Shown here: positions 48,977-59,825 of the stretch, piece by piece
Layout of the letters: every line of letters starts with the position of its first letter
Position numbering within the stretch: position 1 is the stretch's first letter
DNA from: Begonia masoniana
Taxonomy: Eukaryota > Streptophyta > Magnoliopsida > Cucurbitales > Begoniaceae
Direction of reading: 5' to 3'
Assembly: GCA_022432975.1 (NCBI GenBank)
Contig: CM039506.1
Coordinates: forward strand, 12,971,506 to 13,035,505
Length of the DNA stretch: 64,000 bases
The notes under the pieces: generated by a model
What the model was told of the DNA's origin: nothing
Databases searched by the model: none
Seen by the model: only the letters and a program-made list of their open reading frames with translations
Made by a program: the position numbers and the translations under genes

Positions 48977-51451
48977 GATAACACCCGGTTCTTCGGGTTT
49001 TAGATTTTGCTATAACAATGGCATTTTTGTAAATAAAGTCAATTAAGTCGTTTCACTAACGGAAAGTTCTATGGGAACTCTATGAATAAATTGGAGTCTC
49101 TGGAGGAATAAAGGAATTTTTGGAGATGTAACGACGGTTTTACGAATTTTAATATTCTCGTAATATAAGGGGTATTTTAGTAAATATAGTAAATTAGGCC
49201 CGTTTTGTGAATGAGAAGTTTTATTAGAACCCCAGTACTAAATTGGAATTTTTAGAGAAATAAAAAAAATTTGTAGAAATCGAATCGATAGACGAAACAA
49301 CGAAAGAAATAAAATATAAAGTAATGAGGGCAAAACGGTAATTGCCAATCTAAAATTTATTAAAAATGTTAAATACCTTTTTCCCTATTCAGTTTCTTCA
49401 TTCGTGAAGAAACTTCTCCAGAGAGAAGTTCTCTCTTTAGCCGCGACTCCCCTTCGCCGCTTCTCCCTCAACCGACGACGGTTTCTCCTCCGATCACCAG
49501 CAACTCTTCACGTTTCCTTCTCCCAACGACGTCTTAGGTACGATTCTATAGTTTTAGTCTGTTAGTTCTCGATTTTTAGGTTGTCAAACGGTTAGGGTTT
49601 CGATTAGGGTTTTTTGCGAAATAGCCGGGTTATGTTAGAAACGGTTAGGTTTACCCTATTTACGACTTTAATGGATGCATTGATGATTATTGGACGTAGT
49701 TAGGCAATGTTAATGCTTGGGTTGAAGTTTTGGGAGGTTTAAAGCTTATGGAAAATTCCATTAATGGAGGTTAATATGTTTGAGCACGAATTGCTCGATG
49801 AAATGCCTCAATGAGTTAAATTAGTGGTTTAGGAGATTTTCTTTAGTTAGGAGATTCGCTAGTCTTCAAAATTCGATGTTCTAAGCCCGATTTTAATGAT
49901 GGTTTCTATTACTTGGCTTAGGTGAACAACGCGCGTGGACGGAGCTCGGCGTGCTACGGACGTCAGGTAAGTCTCTGTGATTTGTTTGGTCGATTGGCCT
50001 ACACCATAAGACTATGTCGATGGAGGAATTGGAGATGTTTGTTGTGTTGGGTAATTAGAACGAGTAGTTAGTTTTAGGTTTGGTTAGGCTGTTAATTGTT
50101 TATTTTATTGTTTGTATGTTTCTATTTCGTTCATGGCATAATATTTGTTCACGCATCATTGTTTTCAAACGGCATGAAAATGAGATTTCTATGCATATTT
50201 TCATAAAAAGGAAAACGATAATGAAAAGGTAAATGAATGTAATGATGGTCATGTCGGTGGCGGTGGTTCAGACATGGCTGTCGGATGAAGCATGTTTTCC
50301 CCTCGGTAAGATACAAGGGGCTATCCAATTGTCAGATGTGCCGCTCCTATCTAGCGAGAGAGAAGCCCTGGTGACGTAAATGAAATGAATAGCGAAAAGG
50401 TAAGATGCATGATTTATGAACTGTACATGCATAGTATTAGCATTCACGTGCATTCACTTAGATTTACTGAGCCTCTAGCTCACATGTTTAATTCTATGGT
50501 GTAGGTGATTTTGAGACAGGTGAGGAAGACATCCCTCTGCCTGAAGTATGAGCACGTTGAAGGAGGATGGCCCGTGGGAGTGCGCTGGCAGTCGGTGCGT
50601 AATTTTGACCCGTGGGGACGTAGGTAAACATTTTGGGAATTGATAGATAAGATATAGGAAATTGTATAGTTAAACATTTTAGGATGCTTGGATCTGGATA
50701 GATATTTTATAGTGTTTTTGGGAGATTGAAAGTATTTTGTAGTGTTATTGATAATTTCAAACAGGGGGAAATGTTAAATTTTCAAACGGATCCATGCAGT
50801 TTGTTTTATGAAATTGTTTATGTTTTAATTATGTTTTGAGTCGTTTATCTTGGGTGATTGGTGAAGTGGTTTGATGTCAAATTGTATTGTGAAGGTGCAT
50901 GTGGTGTTAGTGGAAATTGAGGAAGAAAGGGTGTGTTTATGCAGGGAAGGAAAGAAAAAGAAATGAGGGTGCAGTTCGCTGGAAAGAAACTGATTCCAGA
51001 GAACTTGGCGACCGATCTCCTAAGGAGGGCGATTGATCGCCAAAGGAGATCGCCACCCTCTGGAAAATCCAGAGGGTGTGGCGATCGATCGCCCAAAAGG
51101 GGCGATCGATCACCACAACGAGGGGCGATTGTTCGCCCTCAAAATTTTGGTGCTGTCGATCGATCGCCAGTTTTGGGCGATCGATCGCTCCTCTCCTTCT
51201 TTGGCTGAATGACAATTTTTACCCATGCTTTGTTTTTCTTTGTTAATTGTTTCTTTTATGGTTTTAATTGTTATATTTAATTGTTTTAATAGTGTTTTAA
51301 GTTTTGTTCAAGTGGTTTTAACAAATAGTTTTCGAACGATTTTAACGATTTAGTCTCTGATTTAATTTCCGCTCAAACGTTACGAAGTTTATAATGATAA
51401 AAAAAAAAAAAATTATACGGGAAAATAAAGGTTAGGTTAAGGGTCGTTACA
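48977..51451 (+). repeat. 5' LTR (H) of the 13.3-kb element
   Basis: 2475 bp. First bases are GATAACACCC where the 3' copy has TGTAACACCC, so the terminal TG has mutated. Signals in order: first-exon donor GTCTTAG|GTACGA (49537/49538), 45-nt micro-exon 49922-49966 (CTTAG to GTAAGT), hairpin with GATTGGCCTACACC, third-exon acceptor GTGTAG (50504), palindrome module about 50990-51200 (GGCGATCGATCGCC units and CTCTGGA/TCCAGAG stems), end GTCGTTACA. Confidence 0.88.
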
Positions 51452-51455
51452 GTTA

Positions 51456-51469
51456 TGGTATTAGAGCTC
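51456..51469 (+). promoter_or_regulatory. Primer-binding site (tRNA-iMet type)
   Basis: TGGTATTAGAGCTC, four bases after the LTR end, differs at one base from the plant consensus TGGTATCAGAGC in its first 12 positions. Confidence 0.8.
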
Positions 51470-51609
51470 CCGGGTTTTAAAAACGGTTCTGTAGACTGCT
51501 CGACTGCACAGCCACTACGCAGACATCCTTCCTCAACTGTAAGTACGTTTATAAGCTTTATTTGATCTCAATTTTGTTTAGAATTATTGTCTTTAATCTT
51601 ATAGGATTA

Positions 51610-51916
51610 CAAAACGGTATGTAGAGGAAACGGTAGAGATGAAAGGGATGACACCGTAGATCAACTTAGGGAGTTCATTGCTCAACAATCCCGACACATT
51701 GACCGACAAGAGTAGCTTATAGATAGGCAATCTCGTCAGCTTGGGACGTTGACGAACCTAGAAAACCCTACGATCCAAGGAGTGGTCGCTCCCAATAACC
51801 ACGGTAAGAAGAGGATGGGCGAGGATGAAATCAAACAAAGTCGACGAAGGCATGCACAAGGAACTTCTCGGAAACCCCTCTGTCCTGAATGCCAGAAGGA
51901 GCACTATGGTGATTGT
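51610..51916 (+). pseudogene. gag remnant of the 13.3-kb element
   Basis: Text RGNGRDERDDTVDQLREFIA, then an in-frame stop, LIDRQSRQLGTLTNLENP, and LCPECQKEHYGDC, a partial CCHC knuckle. The capsid domain that should lie between is missing, so gag is internally deleted. LTR I is inserted directly after the knuckle's third Cys. Confidence 0.6.
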
Positions 51917-54900
51917 TGTAACATCCGGTTCTATCGAACCAGTTCTCAATTCTTTTTTAATTAATGGCACACTTTAAAAGACCATAATAAAAGTAGGGTT
52001 AATGGATGACTAGGCAAGGGCATAAGGGTAATTGGAAATTTAAAAGTGGATAATGTATTTAAGGAGAGAGGTTTGGGTTTAATGCACTGTAGCCGCCACT
52101 ATTCTGTTTATCATTCCTCTTTCGGCCTTCAGCTCTCCAGCATAACCCTTTTTGGAGATTCTCTTGCTTGATTCTCTTTCAACCTATGTAAGTTTTCCTC
52201 GTTTTTCTTATATTTTAGCAGTTAGGTAACTGAGGGAGTACAATGTGAGAAATTTCGAGGATGCTGTGATTGAGAGTAAGTTCGGGTTTTGGTGATAAAT
52301 AGGAATGCACGGGTAGAAGGGTTTCAAACTGGTTTCCTCAAACTTCTGATTGATTCTTGGTGAAGTTTAGTGAAGGTTTGATTAATGTACTGTTATGACT
52401 TTAGGTGAGCGAGCTTCTAAAGTAGCTTACAGCCGAGAGATTTCTAGGAGACCAAGTAAGTAAAGTATGCTTGTGCCTTCGGGCCTACATCACAAAACAG
52501 TAGGGTTGTGCTTTCTTGAATGTGTTTGTATGTCATGCATCATATTTTGAAAACTATGCGAAAATGAATTTACATGAAATGGCATGGTAAGGAATGAACA
52601 GACTGTAACAGTTGTTAAGGGAACTAATCCTCCCCTTAATCAAGAGAAATGATGTATGACTTTGAGGGAAGTGATCCAAATCCCAATTTCACAGAGGGAT
52701 CTGAACAGTTGTTAATGGAACTAATCCGCCCCTTAATCAAGAGAGAGGATGTATGACTTTGAGAGGAGTGATCAAACTCCTAATTTCACAAGGGGATCAG
52801 ATCAGAAACGAATGCATATGCAACTGAGATGAGAAAGTAGAAACTGCATGTTTAGGAATTTATGTTTCAGCATTTCATTTCATTATTGCTTTACTTACTT
52901 AGCATTAGGCTAATAGATGAGTTTTGTTATGTAGGTGAAGAAGTGACAGCAGGTGTGTTCTCTGAGTTTGCTGAGAGCTAGGCAGGTTGGAGAGGTGCAT
53001 TCATGCACCGATCTGGCAACTGATAGGGCGGTTTAACTGATGTCAGTAGATGAGAAGGTTTAGTGAACCATGATTCAATTTAAATATATTAAGAGTTTTA
53101 GTAACAGTAGTAGTTTTGATGTTCTGAATACAATTTGAGACTTTTTCTGATAATGATACTCTGTTAGTTTTTAATAGTGGTTTTTATCAAATTTTGGAAT
53201 AGTACATGAATTTAAGTAGTTTTGAACGGTTTTAGTAAAATTCTCAAGTTCTTTTGGTAGTCGGAGTTTTCTTTGTTTATAGTGAAATTGTTGCTATGCT
53301 GTTTTCGTTGAGTGTTGTGATCTATCGGTAGATGATGTCTATCGGCAGATGTTGTGTATTTTTGATCTATCGGTAGATGATGTCTATCGGCAGATGTTGA
53401 GTATTTTTGATCTATCGGTAGATGATGTATCGATGATGTCTATCGGCAGATGTTGAGTATTTTTGATCTATCGGTAGATGATGTCTATCGGCAGATGTTG
53501 AGTATTTTTGATCTATCGGTAGATGATGTCTATCGGCAGATGTTGAGTATTTTTGATCTATCGGTAGATGATGTCTATCGGCAGATGTTGAGTATTTTTG
53601 ATCTATCGTAGATGATGTCTATCGGCAGATGTTGAGTATTTTTGATCTATCGGTAGATGATGTCTATCGGCAGATGTTGAGTATTTTTGATCTATCGGTA
53701 GATGATGTCTATCGGCAGATGTTGAGTATTTTTGATCTATCGTAGATGATGTCTATCGGCAGATGTTGAGTATTTTTGATCTATCGGTAGATGATGTCTA
53801 TCGGCAGATGTTGAGTATTTTTGATCTATCGGTAGATGATGTCTATCGGCAGATGTTGAGTATTTTTGATCTATCGGTAGATGATGTCTATCGGCAGATG
53901 TTGAGTATTTTTGATCTATCGGTAGATGATGTCTATCGGCAGATGTTGAGTATTTTTGATCTATCGGTAGATGATGTCTATCGGCAGATGTTGAGTATTT
54001 TTGATCTATCGGTAGATGATGTCTATCGGCAGATGTTGAGTATTTTTGATCTATCGGTAGATGATGTCTATCGGCAGATGTTGAGTATTTTTGATCTATC
54101 GGTAGATGATGTCTATCGGCAGATGTTGAGTATTTTTGATCTATCGGTAGATGATGTCTATCGGCAGATGTTGAGTATTTTTGATCTATCGGTAGATGAT
54201 GTCTATCGGCAGATGTTGAGTATTTTTGATCTATCGTAGATGATGTCTATCGGCAGATGTTGAGTATTTTTGATCTATCGGTAGATGATGTCTATCGGCA
54301 GATGTTGAGTATTTTTGATCTATCGGTAGATGATGTCTATCGGCAGATGTTGAGTATTTTTGATCTATCGGTAGATGATGTCTATCGGCAGATGTTGAGT
54401 ATTTTTGATCTATCGGTAGATGATGTCTATCGGCAGATGTTGAGTATTTTTGATCTATCGGTAGATGATGTCTATCGGCAGATGTTGAGTATTTTTGATC
54501 TATCGGTAGATGATGTCTATCGGCAGATGTTGAGTATTTTTGATCTATCGGTAGATGATGTCTATCGGCAGATGTTGAGTATTTTTGATCTATCGGTAGA
54601 TGATGTCTATCGGCAGATGTTGAGTATTTTTGATCTATCGGTAGATGATGTCTATCGGCAGATGTTGAGTATTTTTGATCTATCGGTAGATGATGTCTAT
54701 CGGCAGATGTTGAGTATTTTTGATCTATCGGTAGATGATGTCTATCGGCAGATGTTGAGTATTTTTGATCTATCGGTAGATGATGTCTATCGGCAGATGT
54801 TGAGTATTTTTGATCTATCGGTAGATGATGTCTATCGGCAGATGTTGAGTATTTTTGATCTATCGTAGATGATGTCTATCGGCAGATGTTGAGTATTTTT

Positions 54901-54935
54901 GATCTATCGGTAGATGATGTCTATCGGCAGATAAT
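51917..54935 (+). mobile_element. LTR I, incomplete, with expanded 45-bp array
   Basis: Begins TGTAACATCCGG within the gag knuckle. It has the family signals: first-exon text about 52150-52190, a micro-exon of 51 nt (52405-52455, CTTTAG to GTAAGT), GGGCCTACATCAC after the donor, and a third-exon acceptor TATGTAG at about 52936. At the place of the palindrome module lies a giant 45-bp array (53315-54935). The expected 3' end with a target duplication was not found, so the LTR is probably cut at the array's right edge. Confidence 0.65.
53315..54935 (+). repeat. 45-bp tandem array, about 36 copies
   Basis: The unit is GATCTATCGGTAGATGATGT followed by CTATCGGCAGATGTTGAGTATTTTT, 45 bp. Copies are nearly identical; some lack one G of CGG (near 53607, 53741, 54234, 54863), and one early unit has a short insertion (about 53422-53440). 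ATCTATCGGTAGAT and its neighbour can pair with G-U wobble, so each unit could form hairpins. Because 45 is divisible by three, the array reads as 158- and 203-codon frames ending at the 44-bp variants; I do not treat these as genes. Confidence 0.95.
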
Positions 54936-55396
54936 GACCTTTTAAATAGATAGGGACTAGACCTAGTTGACAAACCCTTGAAATTCTAGGATAAAATTAA
55001 TCAAAGAGAAAGGTGAAAGCTTAGGTATAAACTTATTGAGGGATACCCTAAATTGTCAAAGTACCACTAGTGTGTTTGAGTGGATAAGGGAGTATCGCAG
55101 AACTCGTATGTTTCGGATTCGCGTGAAGTAGTATCTAGACGAAGATAGTATTCAGGGGTTTGACTTGAATTAATTGTTAAGAGGATATGGGGTTGGGCCG
55201 TTGCTGCTGTGACCTTGGAGGGAGGGATGAATCAATACAAAGTCGTGGATGTAAAAATCTGAGTGAGTACAGTGGGGTGTCCGTATCGATCGATATCGAT
55301 GAAGGAAATAAGGAGATTTGCTCGGGGTTGGAAGTTAGTGAATTTTGAGACTTAATGAAATTAAGAACGATCGGTGTGTAGTAGACACGTCATGCA
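54936..55396 (+). other. Interior of the 13.3-kb element, left part
   Basis: Non-repetitive sequence between the array and solo LTR J. No domain recognised and no frame above about 60 codons. Contains ATCGATCGATATCGAT at about 55287-55302. Continues after LTR J at 58054. Confidence 0.5.
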
Positions 55397-58048
55397 TGTG
55401 ACGACCCCAACCCGGCCAGGGCCGCCACGGAAAGACCATAACGTAATCTTAACTTAAATCTTAAAATAGCTCACGTAAAATTTTTCTTTTTATAACACTC
55501 GTAATGTTTCGACTTCTAAACCACTACATCGAAGTCTCGGATTATTAAAATCCCTTAATATCATTCAAATAATCAATAATTAAACTAAGAAACAATTAAA
55601 AGGGCAAAATCGTCAAAGTGCCCAGCATAGGGAGGGGCAATCAGTCGCCCTCCCTACTGGCGATCGCTCGCCAGCAAAGTAAAAAAGAGGGGCGATCGAT
55701 CGCCCGATTTGGGCGATCGTTCGCCCCACATGGTTGCCCAGCAATCGCCTAACAGGCGATCGCTCGGCAACCGCCTAACAGGCGATCGCTCGGCAACCGC
55801 TCTGGAAATTTAATTCCAGAGCGTTGCCTTAACTATCCAACCACCGATCGATCGCAACCCCAGGGGCGATCGATTGGCAGAGGCTCTGGATTTCGAACTC
55901 CAGAGCCCTGCTTCTTCTTTCCTTCTTCTCCACCTTCCTTTCCTTTCATACTTCAACCAACCATTTTAACATGCACTACCCAAAATTCCACATCAAACCC
56001 ATTCAACAACATGCATCACTCGACATTATTCGTTACTCGAAACACAACTCTAACTTAGTCTATACACTCTCAAATTTCACGAAAACTGACTGCATGGATC
56101 GCTCTAAAACCATGCGCATCCCTACAGTCATAAATCACCTAAAATCATCAAATAAAACCCAATTAAATCCTCAAAACAAACATCAAACACAAACATGAAA
56201 TTTCCTTAAAACATCACCAAAGACATACATTAACAAATCATTCAAAATAGCACTATTTCAGACCTACATCCGTTATAAGATTTCCTAAATAATAAACCTA
56301 ACTATACACCCTAAAATCCATCACCTTTCTAACGAACAAAACTAACTCACATCATTCACCACAAAACAGATCGGGGCACACCATCGGATCATCTAGCCAA
56401 GCCAAAACACACCCCGTCACCACGAGCACCATCCGTCGACCACCTATTCCTTGACATCGAGAGGACTCTCACCTTCACACCTGTCACCTACATCATACAA
56501 CATAAACATTAAGCCTAATGCTTAGCAAGGGAATGCACTATAGATGACGTATGCATGAATGCATGACTTTTCATAAAACATGTTCTTATTCTTTTTCATT
56601 TTCGTTAACATGGATTAAGGTGGGGATCTTGTCAGGGAGTGTAGGCCAAGTGCGTGTACATAGTCCTTTCGGCCGTATTCATAGTCCATCACGTGGAAGT
56701 GACATTGGTTTTGTTGTTATGGCCATACAGTCCCACCACACTTAATCATTACTTTTTTTTTACATACATCATACATGAAACGTTTGATATGACATTTGAG
56801 AAAACATGATGCATGAGGAATCTACGTATAACATATCATCCAAAACATATCATTAAACAATTCACAATGTACATGGACATACATTATTCTTAACGAACTT
56901 CACAAACAACTAATAACTAACATCCTAGGCTACCCGACTCAGTAAACCCCACAATCAGAAAATCATCATCAAAATACAAAAGCCTAACGTTGACACGATG
57001 TAGGGCCTTAAGGGCCGGAAACCTAGCACCCACTTACCTGGCGTCCGTAGCAAGCCGTGCACCGTCCAAAAAGTCGTCTCCACCTAAAGCATTTCACAAA
57101 TAAGGGCATTAAAACCGATCTTGAATCAACGAATTCCATACTTAAACCAAGCTCCTAGTTAAGGCTATTCTTCCTAAAACTTTCATTTTCTCCATTCGGG
57201 CATTTCATCGAGCACGTTGTGCTCACAAACTTAAAACTCCATTGATGGATTTCTCCATTCCTCCAACAACCCCAAAAATCAACCTAACAATCACCCAACT
57301 CTTATAAGTTCACTCCAACCTTCAAAATAACGACAAATGTAACATCAATGAGCATTAATATCGTTAAACTAACGATTCCTAACGAAACCTACGATTTCTC
57401 AATCCTAAATCGAAAATACCCTAATCGAAATCCATCCGTAAAACTAAACAAAACATATCTAAAGATCCGGAGCTTACCTAGAACGTCGATTTGTCGAAGA
57501 AAACAAAAGAAATCGGCACGAGGAGCAACCGTCGTCGGCCGATTGAAGGATCGGCGAAGGGAAGCCAAAAATGGCTAAGGAGAAGCTCCCTAGAGTTTGC
57601 AGAATGAAGTTCACAATGGTGGTGGTGGGTGGGGGGGGGGGGGGGGGGGGGGGGGGGGGTAATGGTTTAATAAAAATATATTATAACCTAATTACAAGTT
57701 TGCCCTCCCCGCAATCATTTGCTAAATTCGTTAATTAACTTATCGATTTGGTTTCTCCAAAACTTCCTTATTTCTCCAAATATTCCAATTTAATCTTAAG
57801 GTTCTAACGAAACTCTCCGTTCGCAAAACGGACCTAATTTACTATTTTTACGGCTTAGAACACTATAGGTGGAAAATCGTAACTCGGCGTTACACTATCG
57901 ATTGGATTTCTAAAAATTTGCTTATTTTTCTAAAAATCATCATAAATTCCCAGGGTCCTAATAAAACCTCCCGCTCACAAAACGGACTTAATTTACTTAT
58001 TTACAAAAATACCCTCAGAGCGAAAACCCGTAAATTTTGGGCGTTACA
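55397..58048 (-). mobile_element. Solo LTR J (2652 bp, TSD ATGCA)
   Basis: Minus-strand LTR, 3' end at 55397 and 5' end TGTAACGCCC at 58048, with perfect ATGCA duplications (55392-55396 and 58049-58053). The palindrome module at about 55630-55880 has GGCGATCGATCGCCC units, two 35-bp-like repeats (CAGGCGATCGCTCGGCAACCGC) and two CTCTGGA/TCCAGAG stems. The micro-exon is 46 nt (57083-57038, TTTAG to GTAAGT), with the hairpin GGCCTTAAGGGCC following. The first donor is CTAG|GTAAGC near 57478. A G homopolymer at about 57627-57659 lies in its 5' part. Confidence 0.88.
57627..57659. repeat. Poly-G run
   Basis: About 30 consecutive G, preceded by GGTGGTGGTGGGTG. Length is likely unreliable in sequencing. 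Confidence 0.9.
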
Positions 58049-58053
58049 ATGCA

Positions 58054-59825
58054 TTTGGTATTGCTTGATTAGAGGCTGAGTGTGACGTGTGCAACGTTAA
58101 GAGAAATGATGAATCGACAAGAGTGAGCCTATAGTTAATATAGTTCGAGATCTCACAGCCTGAGGCTTACCTCTGGTATGAAGTAGGAACATCAGTGTTA
58201 GAGAAACTAGGAAAGTTAACATTGACGGAGAAATATTCTAAATTATTAGAAAACCAAGGGGTATGATTTTAGAAATTGAGGAGATGTGGATTAATGATGT
58301 AAACTTATCTACAACAAGTTTGCTAACAAGAAGATCATTGGATAAATCGTTGCAAGGGAATAAAGTAGAATATTTAGAACCCCGGCTAGGATGAACGAAA
58401 GAGGGTAGACCATTTAGTAACTTCGAAAGGATCCTAGTGAGATATTGGGAATAAGTGCAGGGGGTCGTTGGATTAAACGAAGGGTTAAGATTGGAAGTCT
58501 AGTATAGTGTTTAAAGCTGGGTGATTTGTGAAACTCACGACTTATCGAATGAGGAGAAAGGAGAATTACTCAGGAGCCATTTAAGTACACTTAGAAGCGA
58601 GACTAAGTTAGAAGAGTTCCAAAGGTTCGACTTATATTTGACAAGTCGATGCCAATGAATACATAAATGACTTAAGGTTATAATGAATAATTGAAGTGAA
58701 CCAATGGCGAAACCTAAGGACTTGACAGTACATAGAGTCAATAGAGATTTAAGTTAGACAAATGAGCGTAATGTAGGTAATATGAGAATTTCAGTTAAGA
58801 ACCTAACATGGGAGCTTGTAGAGGTAACTTAGAAGGGAATGCAATGTTTATAGAATTTTATTCATAAAGGAACGAGGATTTTAAGAGAGTAGCGACGTTA
58901 GCACCAGTTGGGCTTATTGAGACCTTGAGGTATTTTGATAATATAGTTATGAAGTATAGCAATGGAAGCTTAGTTGAGAAACCCACTCTGAAATGGTCGC
59001 CGACAGTCGGCGAGTTGCACAAGAAGGTAGGTAACCAAGGAATACTACTGATAAAAATAGTTATGAGGGATTAATACTAAAGAAAATGTAGAAAATTTGA
59101 GTTGGCATACGTTCCGACTACGGACAGAGTCGATGAAATTATGTAGAAGTTTGGGTTACGACCCAAGAGTTGGAAGAAATTTTTAGACAATATTCTATCT
59201 AGCTGACATTAGGAAGCTTAAGTACAGTCATGATGTAAAGGAACAACTGAGGAAAGACGTCGATGAAGGGAAAACTTTGGAGTTACATTATTAGGAGATC
59301 TAATCTGTGGGTGATTAAGTGAAAGTCGACGCATGCGTAAGTTTTAAAGTGACAATATATGGTTGGAGATTTGGAAATTCGATTATGCTCAATACTTAAG
59401 TAAGGACGTGTATAATCCAATTAAGAGTAGGAAATATGAATTTGAGGCCAATGTGGTGGTGAATTAGCTATATGCAGGAATATCCAATTGGATTATTCGA
59501 ATCAGAAACTTAGGAAATTATTAGCACACAATGCATAATCTGGAGCGTTGTTAGCCAAATCAAAATATAGCGAATGCGGTTAGGGGCTAATGATGCATCA
59601 TCGAGTTCAAGAGTTTTGGTTTAGAACCATGGAGGTTGCTCTAGGTATAGGTAGAACAAAAGTTCTAAAACGGAAGTTCAAAATCTTTGTGAGATGGAGG
59701 GGAGGCTCGAAAGGAATCGAGTGGTTGTAAACCGAAGTAAAGACTGCAAGACGTAAGACGAAAATAACAAAGACTATAAACTAAGTCAAATTTTGAGGAA
59801 AAAATTTTAATTAAGGTGAATATAA
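58054..59825 (+). other. Interior of the 13.3-kb element, right part
   Basis: 1.77 kb with stops in all frames. A CDVCNVKRNDE text near 58080-58115 and the VRWRGGSKGIEW text near 59687-59722 could be relics of the integrase zinc region and a chromodomain, but both are weak. A polypurine-like stretch precedes the 3' LTR. Confidence 0.45.

Noticed and set aside
53763..54868. Long open frames of 158 and 203 codons with a perfect 15-residue repeat
   Set aside because: They are translations of the 45-bp tandem array, open only because 45 is a multiple of three; they end wherever a 44-bp unit occurs, and have no promoter or unique flank.
53315..54935. CRISPR-like array
   Set aside because: Units are contiguous with no variable spacers, and the context is a plant LTR.
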